Below, piece after piece: positions 24,502-32,374 of a stretch of DNA of 45,015 nt (position 1 is the first letter of the stretch; each line of letters opens with the position of its first letter). Source of the stretch: Cytophagaceae bacterium SCN 52-12 (lineage in GTDB: Bacteria; Bacteroidota; Bacteroidia; Cytophagales; Spirosomataceae); the NCBI GenBank assembly GCA_001724175.1, contig MEDT01000049.1, positions 1 through 45,015 on the forward strand, given 5' to 3'. The notes beneath the pieces were generated by a model. The model worked only from the letters and a program-made list of their open reading frames with translations. It was not told the DNA's origin and did no database searches. Both the position numbers and the translations under genes were made by a program.

Positions 24502-25400
24502 ATCCTTCCGATAACAAATTCCTTGTTGACAGAACCTGCTGGGACCTTGAATTTTAGTGCGCCTGTTCCATTAGTGATAACCCGGCTGCGCTGTTGAGCG
24601 GGGAGATTGATATATACTCCGTGGCAGGTCAGGTCATAGTTGCCCAGGGTAATTGTGCCGCTACCATACAAATAAACATTATCCGTATTGGAGACCTCCG
24701 GCCTTAATACTTCAAGATGGCTTGTGAGCGTAATGTTCCCATATGCGGAAAGACTTTGCAGACTGACTTTCGAACCGTCCAGACTTTGTGATTTTTGAAG
24801 CTCGAGTCCGCTCACATTGAGGAAACCTTCGTTTTCGAAAAATCCCTTGATTGTCAGTGATTTGTTGTTGATCGTTTCCAGTGATTTCGATGAATTGATC
24901 TTGAGGTCCAAAGTAGTGGCATTGACATCTAAAATAACCTTTCCATTAACGACAACGTGGTTATTTTCACCGGGAACTACATCTGATTCCCAGGTATCAG
25001 GATCGCTCCAGAGACAATCCGTACAATTTTTCGATTCGATCGTACCGGGGAGAGAAATGACCATATTTGGGCATTTGTTCCCAAGTTCAGGCGCATTTAT
25101 CCATCCCGTTAGAGGTGGATTGGGAGAGGATTGATCCGTATTATAAGCAAATGGCTGGTTGGGACTCCACGAATGTTTACTTTTTAATTCCCATCTATTG
25201 TTTGCGTTGGAATAGGATATCTCCTGAGGATTACAATATGAGCAGGAGTGATTGGCAGAGTAGATATTCCGGCCGTTCAGGTCTGTCCCCGACAAAGTGT
25301 ACGGGCCACTTACATCAGCACACCCGCTTACAATAATAACTTGTCCACCCGCTCCCAGAGAAGATATAGCGAGCGTCACCATGAGTAACAATTTTTTCAT
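24498..25400 (-). pseudogene. T9SS surface protein, N-terminal fragment
   Basis: The ATG at 25400 gives a clean signal peptide (MKKLLLMVTLAISSLGAGGQ); a TTG two codons earlier is less likely. The 300-residue frame holds a Cys-containing N-terminal segment. Next comes the motif CLWSDPDTWESDVVPGENNHVVVNGKV, common at the start of beta-helical surface proteins, then repeated strand-turn units (about 165-285). It stops abruptly at EFVIGRI without a sorting domain; that domain lies in the overlapping next frame. Its A+T content is visibly higher than its neighbours: bases 24841-24900 contain 22 G+C of 60. It was probably exported and attached to the cell surface by T9SS when intact. Confidence 0.75.
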
Positions 25401-25410
25401 ATGCAATCAG

Positions 25411-25520
25411 TAGTTAAGGTAAATTTGAGTACCGGTCGCTAATAAAGCGCTTCCGTACATAGGCTACGGGGTTCGTTTTACGAAACCTATAATCGGTTAA
25501 ACGAAATGTTGTTTTGGGAT
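25411..25520. repeat. 110-base repeat, copy 1 (upstream of the T9SS gene)
   Basis: This segment aligns without gaps to 27981-28090 at 77 of 110 positions by my count. Its right-to-left reading runs directly into the start of the T9SS gene, so it is that gene's promoter region or leader. The best conserved blocks are TAGTTAAG, ACCGG, AATAAAG, AATCGGTT and GTTTT. Confidence 0.75.
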
Positions 25521-26075
25521 AACACGATCAGGTTTTCAAAAAAATATCGCTCGCAACTCTTTGATATTTTCCAGTTCCGTTGTTCTCTTAAATGTTGGTA
25601 CTATTGCATGCATTTGTAGTTCCAGTGGGCAAGGTGTATACTTAACCCATTCCCCCCGGGGACCTCTAAGGTTCATCTTGGAGCCGTTAGCGTTTGCTTC
25701 GGTTTCGCTTTTGACATAGGGGAATTCCAGTTCGACCAGCTCCTGTCGTGCTCACCAGTCGAGGCAAACTCGCTTTCCCAGCCGCCATTGTGCTCCAGGC
25801 ATAAGCCTGCCGGTCAGCACGGTAAGTTGCTTGGCAGTGCTTTATCGGGATGGAGTAACCTCTCTGCGAAAAATAACCTCGATTAGTATGAACTTAATAA
25901 AATCTATTGACTTGGAATTTTTTTACCTCTTCACCGCGATAACGGGAGGCTCTGCCGCCATTTGGAATCAGTGCCCGACATATGGAGTCGATTCCTCTTT
26001 GGTAAGAGCAATAAGTTGAGAGCCTGTTGTGATTCGAAGATGCGGACAGGCGCGGGTCGAGGTAATGAGCGGTCG

Positions 26076-26091
26076 TCCTGAACGGTCAGGA
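26076..26091 (-). other. Small hairpin after the TPR histidine kinase gene
   Basis: TCCTGA-ACGG-TCAGGA forms a 6-bp stem directly behind the kinase stop codon (26095-26097). It has no T-run, so it may protect the 3' end rather than terminate. Confidence 0.3.
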
Positions 26092-26094
26092 TAC

Positions 26095-27822
26095 TCAGAG
26101 CAGGGGAAATTTCAGATCAAACACGGTTCCGTTTTCCTGCGAGAGCCGGTGCACGGCTTTTAGCTCGCGAGCCAGGAGCAAAATAAGCTGGAGGCCGATG
26201 GATTCCGGGCTGGCGGCGACGATTTCGCTTTGTCCGTTGTCGCTTATCTGTAAATGACAACCGGTATCCGATCGCGAAAGGATTATTTCCAATTGCGGAG
26301 ACGTGGCTTTGGGGAATGCATGCTTGAATGCGTTGGTAACTACTTCGTTGACGATCAGGCCTAGCGACATCGCCTGTTGCGAAGGCAGTACGACCGGGGC
26401 GATCCGGTAGTCGATCCTGAGACCGGGGATAATATAGATATCTTTCAGCCCCTCTACCAGTGTTTCGAGATATAATGGCATCGAAATGCTGAGGCGGGTC
26501 GTATTATTAAGATGCCGGTGAAGAAGGCCTATGGTCTGTACACGGTTCACATTTTCTTGCAGTAGTGACCTGGTCTCTCTGCTGGTAAGCTTGCGCAACT
26601 GGAGGTCCATCAGGCTAGAAAGCCGCTGAAGATTGTTTTTTATGCGGTGGTTCTGTTCTTTTACCAAAGTAGCATTATGCAGGCTCAGCTCTCTGTTTTT
26701 CCGGTATAAGTAGAAAACCATACCGAGCGTGCCTATCGCAAGAACAAGGCTTCCGAACATGATCCATTTTATTTTTCGTTCATAGCCGAGCATCTCGCGC
26801 TGTCGGGCAAGCTCTGTTTCCCGCTGCTTCAGAAGGGCCTCTTTTTTCTCGGTTTCATAGTGGACCGTCAGTTGCGAAATAGCCCCTTCCCGGTCATCTA
26901 AAAGTCTTCGGTCCCGGGTTTTATTGCCTGTAAGCAGCCATTCAAACGCCTTTTTATAAGATTTCGTAGCTTGGTGAAGCAATACATTTGAAAAGGCTAT
27001 TTTCGATAAGAGAAAGTCGTCATCCAGTGTATGGGATTTGTAGAGTCCGTAGGCCTCGTCGAGCAACTTTTCGGCTGTAAGATAGTCTTTCCGGTATACT
27101 TGAGCGCGTCCCAGGAATTGCATCGCGTCGATCAGCAGATAAAGTTGCCCCAGCTTCCTGCGAATGGCTACGGCTTTCTCGAGATAGGGGACGGCCGCGC
27201 TGTCTTCCCGATGAATATACGTGATGCCGATACCGTAGTGGAGCCAAGCCTTCTGATCGGGCTGATGCTCGTATTGTTCCGCCAGCTTGTAATAATGAAG
27301 CGCGCTGTCGGTGCTGAACCTAGGGGTAAGCATATCCCGCGATTTTGCAGTGGAATAGGCCCAGGAATGAGTGGAGGCGAGTTGCATATAGGCCATGGAA
27401 AGACCGAGTTCGTTCCCTGTTTTCCTGATCAAGTCTACGGCCTGGCGTGCATATCCGATTGCTTCATCGAAATGATGGAGATGAGCATTGTTTTCGGACA
27501 GCGCCAGCATAGTGACCCCGATAAGATCAGGACTGCCCCATTTCCTGCGCAACTCCAGCGACTCCAGGTAGTGTTTTCGTGCGGTATAGTAATCTCTTTG
27601 CTGTTGGTATACTTTGCCCATAATAAGACTTGCGGTTCCTTTCAGATAGAGGCTGTTACCAGTCATTTTATAGGCTTCCTGCGCCAGCATCAAGCTTTTT
27701 GCAGGGGCCTCGAAGAGCAGGGAATCCGATATGCCGAGCATTTTTTCCAATAGGAGAGAATCCATTTCAGTAACAGGTGCCGAAATGCCTGCGAGGATGA
27801 AGAGAAAGGTGAGTAAACTCAT
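26095..27822 (-). CDS. TPR sensor histidine kinase (HisKA_2 type)
   Basis: The 575-residue product begins with a short signal-like hydrophobic segment (2-16). A periplasmic TPR array (about 40-310) and a coiled coil (320-350) are followed by one membrane helix at 352-373. The HisKA_2 dimerisation domain comes next, with EQNHRIKNNLQRLSSLMDLQ and His392 as the likely phospho-acceptor. An ATPase domain with the N-box LIVNEVVTNAFKHAF and D-box ISDNGQ completes the kinase. Sensing would be extracytoplasmic and signalling cytoplasmic. It is divergent from a LytTR regulator 401 bases away, its probable partner. The gene lies in the more A+T-rich middle stretch. Confidence 0.9.
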   Translation of the reverse strand: MSLLTFLFILAGISAPVTEMDSLLLEKMLGISDSLLFEAPAKSLMLAQEAYKMTGNSLYLKGTASLIMGKVYQQQRDYYTARKHYLESLELRRKWGSPDLIGVTMLALSENNAHLHHFDEAIGYARQAVDLIRKTGNELGLSMAYMQLASTHSWAYSTAKSRDMLTPRFSTDSALHYYKLAEQYEHQPDQKAWLHYGIGITYIHREDSAAVPYLEKAVAIRRKLGQLYLLIDAMQFLGRAQVYRKDYLTAEKLLDEAYGLYKSHTLDDDFLLSKIAFSNVLLHQATKSYKKAFEWLLTGNKTRDRRLLDDREGAISQLTVHYETEKKEALLKQRETELARQREMLGYERKIKWIMFGSLVLAIGTLGMVFYLYRKNRELSLHNATLVKEQNHRIKNNLQRLSSLMDLQLRKLTSRETRSLLQENVNRVQTIGLLHRHLNNTTRLSISMPLYLETLVEGLKDIYIIPGLRIDYRIAPVVLPSQQAMSLGLIVNEVVTNAFKHAFPKATSPQLEIILSRSDTGCHLQISDNGQSEIVAASPESIGLQLILLLARELKAVHRLSQENGTVFDLKFPLL

Positions 27823-27980
27823 TTCAGGGTTTGGCTGAAGTGTCGTATTCAGTAGGTGAATATCGGGTTTTTTGTTTAAAAAAGGCTGTTTTTTAACTGA
27901 AAAGACTGTCCAACTCCTAGCATGGTGGGAAAAAGTACAAGGACGAAAAAACGGGAGTAAATTGTCGGTATGCAGATCTG

Positions 27981-28090
27981 TAGTTAAGATAAATTCGGGT
28001 ACCGGCTGTTAATAAAGTATTTTCCGCTATAGGCAACGAGGGCTTTTTTATAAATCCTGCAATCGGTTTTACAAAATACAGTTTTAAGAT
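27981..28090. repeat. 110-base repeat, copy 2 (between kinase and regulator)
   Basis: It is a direct repeat of 25411-25520, offset by exactly 2570 bases, with 77 of 110 identical positions and no gap. On the minus strand the sequence after it (CTGCATACC, then CAATTTACTCC) weakly resembles the first codons of the T9SS gene. It may be the remnant of a second copy of that gene's 5' end, or a shared regulatory site. Confidence 0.7.
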
Positions 28091-28117
28091 AAAAGAAGTT
28101 TGGAGACGCGGCACGGT

Positions 28118-28149
28118 TTTGACAATCCGGCAGGATTAGCTTATATTCG
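28118..28149 (+). promoter_or_regulatory. Promoter-like sequence upstream of the LytTR regulator
   Basis: TTTG (28118-28121), a 20-base spacer, then TATATTCG (28142-28149). It fits the Bacteroidota TTTG ... TAnnTTTG consensus with one mismatch in the -7 element. Transcription would start about 70 bases before the ATG at 28224. Confidence 0.45.
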
Positions 28150-28223
28150 TAATATCGGCGTATTCGACCTGAATGCTGACCTGAAATCACCAGTCCGCCG
28201 GCTTGCAGAATTGAATTTTCGAT

Positions 28224-28994
28224 ATGAGTAGCCTTTACCGTATTCTGATCGTTGAAGATGACCCCCTGACCGCCATGACTCTTGAAGCAGGCCTGGTTTC
28301 GAAGGAATTTGAAATTTGTGGCGTAGCTTCCGACTACCGACAGGCCGTGAAGCTGATCAGGACTGAAAAGCCCGATCTGTTGCTGGTAGATATCGAGCTG
28401 GGGGAAGGGCTGGCCGACGGCATAGCGGTAGCCCGTGAAATGAAACGCCTGAGACCGGGCCCGATCGTCTATCTTACCGGGATGACTGAAGAGGAGGTAT
28501 TCCAAGAAGCCAGAGAAACAGAACCTGTAGCATATCTGGAGAAACCTTTCCGGGTATCGGAGGTGGCGCGGCAGGTTGTACTGGCGCTTAATCGTCATTA
28601 CGGCAGTAGGGGTCATGATTTTCTCAGTATAGAGGGCCAGTTGTATATCCCGGATCAGCGGGAGAAGGTGCGTGTAGATGTAGATAAAATAGCCTATCTC
28701 GAAGCGGAGGGAGCTTATACGCATATTTATTTGGCAACACGGACGCCGCAGGGATTTCTGCCGTCGAAAAAGTGCATAGCCGTCAACCTGGGAAGTGTAA
28801 AACCTCACCTGCCGGCCAGCTTTTACGACCTTTCCCAATCCTATTGCATCAATCTCCGTTTTCTGGACCGTATCGGGACGCAGGATCTGCAGCTCGGGCC
28901 TTATGAAGTGGAGATGCCAAATGGGAAAAGAAAGCAGTTGGAGGAATTTGTGAAGGTGATAAGGGCAAAGAAGCCGACTATTAGGCAGAAGTAA
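28224..28994 (+). CDS. LytTR-family response regulator
   Basis: The 256-residue product has a receiver domain (about 5-120) with the acidic pair E11-D12, phospho-acceptor Asp56 in LLLVDIELG, and the conserved Lys in YLEKPF. A LytTR DNA-binding domain runs from about 145 to 250, with VDKIAYLEAEGAYTHIYL and SFYDLSQSYCINLRFLDRI. LytTR domains bind direct repeats upstream of target promoters. The neighbouring kinase gene is divergent and the nearest T9SS gene shares a 110-base upstream element with the intergenic region, so both are candidate targets. Confidence 0.94.
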   Translation: MSSLYRILIVEDDPLTAMTLEAGLVSKEFEICGVASDYRQAVKLIRTEKPDLLLVDIELGEGLADGIAVAREMKRLRPGPIVYLTGMTEEEVFQEARETEPVAYLEKPFRVSEVARQVVLALNRHYGSRGHDFLSIEGQLYIPDQREKVRVDVDKIAYLEAEGAYTHIYLATRTPQGFLPSKKCIAVNLGSVKPHLPASFYDLSQSYCINLRFLDRIGTQDLQLGPYEVEMPNGKRKQLEEFVKVIRAKKPTIRQK

Positions 28995-29313
28995 CATGAA
29001 GTTATTTTATCCGGTTTCTCTGCATGCCTGTATCGCAGGTTTTCTGTTGGACGACAGTCTCCAACTCCTGTAAATATGGCTTTGAGGGGCATTTTACACT
29101 CGCGCTAAAAAATGATTACGGGGTCTTAATGAAAATTTCGATCTGGAATATTCAGACAACGATCTGGGTTTTGACAGCGTGGGGTAGCAGTATCTTCTTT
29201 CGGCTTAAGACTGATCGGGTGGCTGGCCGGGCATTTGAAAGGGTAATATGTTTTCTCAAGAGAATCGGGAAGCGTGTTCAGGCTGAAATTTAAGGATACG
29301 GCGAGAAAAGCAG
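28995..29313. other. 319-base region without a supported gene
   Basis: One open frame (29024-29293, plus strand) can be read but begins in Cys/Trp-rich sequence without a recognisable fold. I see no terminator for either flanking gene, no repeat and no RNA gene. Confidence 0.5.
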
Positions 29314-30276
29314 CTACTTTTTCCGGATAAACCGCTTCTTCGGCGCTTTTTTGGGATGCAGCTTCCTGAGCGCCTCCGCAGCCTCGATCGGGAAGTCTGT
29401 TTCCAGCACGCTTGCGCCGTCCCTGATGATTGCCTTGTACTTTTCCCTGCGGGCTCCTTTGGTGGGGAGCTTGTCGTAGGAGGAGGCCGACGATATCATC
29501 GCCATAGCGCCTTTGGCGTGCAACAGGCTATACAGCTCCTGGTTTTCTTCTTTGATATGAGGCCCGATATAGGCCATGAGCTGGCTGAAAGGTATACCCG
29601 CTTTTTCGTATTCCTCAAACTGCTCCCTGGTTTTGATATGAGCTGAGAAGATCTGGTCAGGATTGCGGTTGAGGTAGAACCTGGCATGTTCGGCGCTATG
29701 GGTCGTGATCATCACGAAGGCTTCTGCGCGGTGCTTTTTAATCAGGTCGGCGATCATGGGGTAAGGCACTCCTTTCTGATCCAGGTTGAGGATCGTTTTG
29801 CCCCGGGCCCACTCGATCGCGGCTGCCAGGGTTGGGATCTTATACGGGGTGGGGTTGCCTGCCGCATCTTTCAGGCGCAGGTTTTGAAGCTCGGCAAAAG
29901 TATGATCGGCGATGTTCCCGCTTCCTGTTGTCGTCCTGTCGAGCGTGGCGTCGTGCATAAGTACGATGACGCTGTCGCGGGTCATCCGTGGGTCGATCTC
30001 GAAAATAGCGGGCGTGAATTTCAGCGTATGCTCCATTCCCTCGATGGCGTTTTCAGGGAAGCCGCCCTCGACGGTACCGCGGTGCCCGGCGATGACAGGC
30101 CGGCGGCCGGGTGCGAATTGGAGGAACCGGCGGGCATCTTCCGGAGTTTTCAAGTCAATGACGTGCAAAGCGGATTGTGCTTTTCCCTCGCCGGGATAGA
30201 GGCACAAAGCCCAGGCAGCTATCATGAAAAACAGCTTTTGTACCCGGTATTTTCTCATCTGGCAGGAGCTTATCAT
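29314..30276 (-). CDS. Glycerophosphodiester phosphodiesterase family protein, exported
   Basis: The 320-residue product has a signal peptide (about 10-34, ending GKAQS) and a GDPD barrel. Key residues are His65-Arg66 in AGHRGTVEGGFPENAIEG, Glu93 and Asp95 in IFEIDPRMT, and His108-Asp109 in LMHDATLDRTTTG. The family hydrolyses glycerophosphodiesters to sn-glycerol 3-phosphate and an alcohol, here in the periplasm. The ATG at 30276 overlaps the previous stop codon as ATGA, matching the rest of the operon. An ATG at 30258 would give a shorter, equally good signal peptide. It is the last gene of the six-gene operon. Confidence 0.9.
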   Translation of the reverse strand: MISSCQMRKYRVQKLFFMIAAWALCLYPGEGKAQSALHVIDLKTPEDARRFLQFAPGRRPVIAGHRGTVEGGFPENAIEGMEHTLKFTPAIFEIDPRMTRDSVIVLMHDATLDRTTTGSGNIADHTFAELQNLRLKDAAGNPTPYKIPTLAAAIEWARGKTILNLDQKGVPYPMIADLIKKHRAEAFVMITTHSAEHARFYLNRNPDQIFSAHIKTREQFEEYEKAGIPFSQLMAYIGPHIKEENQELYSLLHAKGAMAMISSASSYDKLPTKGARREKYKAIIRDGASVLETDFPIEAAEALRKLHPKKAPKKRFIRKK

Positions 30277-30875
30277 CGGTGATTCAACTGGTTCAGTGCA
30301 ATTTCGTAATTCTCGTCAAGCGTGAAACGCGTAATCGCCGAATTTTCCTGGACGATACGGCGGTAATTGCGGAGCGGCATCCCCAGCTTGTAAGCCAGGT
30401 AAAACCGGTTGACGGCGTTATGGGCTACCACCAGGATCGTTCCGCCCGGATGCTTTTGGCAGGCTGCTTTAAAAAAGGAATCCGCGCTGGTCGCTATCTC
30501 TATAGCAGTGCTCCCTGTGCCTCCTGCACGGGTAGTTTCGGGCGATCGTTCCCAGGCTTCCCAAAGCTTGGGGTCTTCAGCGATGAACTCCGTTCTTGTT
30601 TTACCTTCCCAGCTTCCGAAAGAAGCCTCCTTCAACTCGGGAACCGCTACGATCTCGGATTGCTTTTTCCCGGATGCGATCAGTGCGGTGTCGAAAGCTC
30701 TTTTCAAAGGGGAACTGTAAACCGCATCGAAGGAAATGCCTTTGAGGAGCGCTCCCGCCTCAATGGCCTGTGCTTTTCCTTTCGGAGTCAGTTCTACATC
30801 GGTAGCTCCGCAATAGCGGTTGCCGTCGGCGTTCCAGGTGGTTTCTCCGTGGCGGAGCAGGTAAACGGTCAGCAT
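30273..30875 (-). CDS. Histidine phosphatase family protein (phosphoglycerate mutase-like)
   Basis: The ATG at 30875 is chosen because it places the family N-terminus correctly (MLTVYLLRHGETTW); an in-frame TTG lies two codons earlier. The 200-residue product has the phosphohistidine motif RHGE (8-11), the Arg/Asn segment GNRYCGATDVELTPKG, VYSSPLKRAFDTA, and the second catalytic His in LVVAHNAVNRFYL. It is a cytoplasmic phosphatase or mutase of the broad PhoE/CobC-like group. Placed after two sugar kinase genes, it may remove phosphate from a pathway intermediate. It is 14 bases after the second kinase gene. Confidence 0.9.
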   Translation of the reverse strand: MLTVYLLRHGETTWNADGNRYCGATDVELTPKGKAQAIEAGALLKGISFDAVYSSPLKRAFDTALIASGKKQSEIVAVPELKEASFGSWEGKTRTEFIAEDPKLWEAWERSPETTRAGGTGSTAIEIATSADSFFKAACQKHPGGTILVVAHNAVNRFYLAYKLGMPLRNYRRIVQENSAITRFTLDENYEIALNQLNHR

Positions 30876-30889
30876 GGACAATGTTATTT

Positions 30890-32374
30890 TTATGTCACTC
30901 TTTCAGGGTTCCGATTTGCGCTATCCTCCAAATAGCCGCGTCTTTTCATTTCAATCCTGAAGTTGGCGTAATATGTCTCGTAAGCCTCGGTCAGGCTTGC
31001 TTCCGGCTCAAAGCATTTCTCAGGATGGGTCATGGCGCCGGCCGCTTCGGTCAGGTTTGAAAAGTATACCTGCGAAGCCGCTACGACCGCTGCCCCGAGC
31101 GCTCCCGATGTATGCGACATTTTATAAACCGGGCGTCCCAGCACGTTGGCCCTTATCTTCATCCAGACGGTGCTGTTCGCACCTCCGCCCGATGAATATA
31201 CCGCCGTAACCTCCTCTCCCGACAGCGTCTCGACCAGCTCATAGGATAGCTTTTCGATATAGGCCACTCCCTCCAGCCCGGCGGCAAACAATTGCTCGCG
31301 GCGCGTAATGGCCGGGTCGGTAAATCCCTGCGCAGCGAGGTCTATAAAGGGGAACCGCTCGCCTTTCTGCCTCAGGGGATATACCGAAAAGCCCGTGGGA
31401 ATAAGGGTTGCTGCAACACGGTTCATCGCTTCCAGCTCATCCCCGAAGTCTTCGGAAATCCAGTCAGCGCCCGTGTTGCTGGCTCCTCCGGGCATCCAGT
31501 AGCCCTGCGGATGCCGGTGGCAATACAATCTCCCCTGCGGGTCAAGGATCTGCTGTTTGGTCACTCCCTTGACGACCAGTGTAGTCCCGATGGTCGTGTT
31601 CCAGTCGCCCGGACTGACTGCCCCGCTGGCAACCTGCGAAGCGCAGCCGTCGGTCATGCCGGCAACTACCTGCACAGCGGGAAGTCCCCAACGCGCCTGC
31701 AATTCGGCGATTACCGGTCCCAGAAACGTACCGGGAGGCACAACTTCCTGGAGCCAGCTTTCCTGCAGGGGGAGGTACCGGGTGAGATATTCCGGCCAGG
31801 CGTCAGCGGTCAGGTCATACCCCGATTTCAGGGCATTGGTATGGTCGGTAGTCCGGAAATTGCCGCACAATTTGCCTGTCAGGTAGTCGGCGGCATGGAT
31901 CCAGGTTTTGATAAAAGCGGCCTGTTCCGGGTAGTTTTTTACAAACCATACCATTTTCGGAAGGCCGCTGGAGGCGTTGAAACCGGTGTATCCCGAAGGA
32001 TGGTGCTGCAACGCCAGCTCCCGGCACAGCTTTCCTTCTGCCTCCTGCCGGGTGTCGCTGTACATAATGGCGTCGCTCAGAGGACGGTTGTCTTTATCGA
32101 GGGGAATGACCGTACCGGAAGTTGAGGTTACGGAAATGGCCTGAATGCTGTCTTTCAGACGCGAAGGCTGCGCTGACAGGAGCCTGCCCAGGCACTCCTG
32201 CGCTGCCTCCCACCACTCGTCGGGGTTCTGGCTGACGCGATAAGAGGCCGCCTGGGGCGACCGGCGGAACGTTTTTATCTCCTCGCTACCCAGTATCTTT
32301 CCCAGTTCGTCTGTCAGAACGACCCTCACCCCCTGGGTACCTACATCAACTCCAAGAAAGCATGCCAGGCTCAT
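30890..32374 (-). CDS. FGGY-family carbohydrate kinase (xylulokinase/YoaC-like)
   Basis: The true start is the ATG at 32374, which overlaps the previous stop by one base (TGATG). The open frame extends to 32830, but that part is antisense-like filler over the first kinase. The 494-residue product has the phosphate motif GVDVGTQG (8-15), a substrate-side SDTRQ (106-110), and GMTDGCAS with catalytic Asp242. The ATP motif IGTTLVVKG (262-270) and the C-terminal SSGGGANSTVWMKI complete the fold. The overall pattern recalls xylulokinase-like enzymes and B. subtilis YoaC. It should phosphorylate a polyol, ketose or deoxy sugar. The exact substrate is unknown. Confidence 0.92.
   Translation of the reverse strand: MSLACFLGVDVGTQGVRVVLTDELGKILGSEEIKTFRRSPQAASYRVSQNPDEWWEAAQECLGRLLSAQPSRLKDSIQAISVTSTSGTVIPLDKDNRPLSDAIMYSDTRQEAEGKLCRELALQHHPSGYTGFNASSGLPKMVWFVKNYPEQAAFIKTWIHAADYLTGKLCGNFRTTDHTNALKSGYDLTADAWPEYLTRYLPLQESWLQEVVPPGTFLGPVIAELQARWGLPAVQVVAGMTDGCASQVASGAVSPGDWNTTIGTTLVVKGVTKQQILDPQGRLYCHRHPQGYWMPGGASNTGADWISEDFGDELEAMNRVAATLIPTGFSVYPLRQKGERFPFIDLAAQGFTDPAITRREQLFAAGLEGVAYIEKLSYELVETLSGEEVTAVYSSGGGANSTVWMKIRANVLGRPVYKMSHTSGALGAAVVAASQVYFSNLTEAAGAMTHPEKCFEPEASLTEAYETYYANFRIEMKRRGYLEDSANRNPERVT

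Larger units (their letters stand above)
25401..26094. other. 694-base gene-poor region
   Basis: Its first 120 bases are repeat copy 1. On the minus strand, 25536-25841 is open except for one TGA at 25752-25754. The read-through looks protein-like (LTGRLMPGAQWRLGKRVCLDW, then RQELVELEFPYVKSETEA), suggesting a decayed gene of about 100 codons, but I recognise no family. Nothing convincing is found in the remainder (25842-26075): a plus-strand frame at 25831-26019 starts at TTG and has no protein-like features. Confidence 0.4.
27823..28223. other. Divergent control region between kinase and LytTR regulator
   Basis: The 401-base gap holds repeat copy 2 (27981-28090) and a promoter-like sequence for the regulator (28118-28149). 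No protein-coding frame here is convincing. Long open frames on the minus strand are antisense to the regulator. Confidence 0.6.

Noticed and set aside
25831-26019. 62-codon plus-strand open frame in the gene-poor gap
   Set aside because: It starts at TTG, has no recognisable fold and no neighbour support.
27984-28997. 337-codon minus-strand open frame over the LytTR regulator
   Set aside because: It is antisense to a complete response regulator and runs through repeat copy 2. No protein-like domain is seen.
29024-29293. 89-codon plus-strand open frame after the LytTR regulator
   Set aside because: It has no recognisable family, no promoter and an odd Cys/Trp-rich start. It cannot be supported as a gene.
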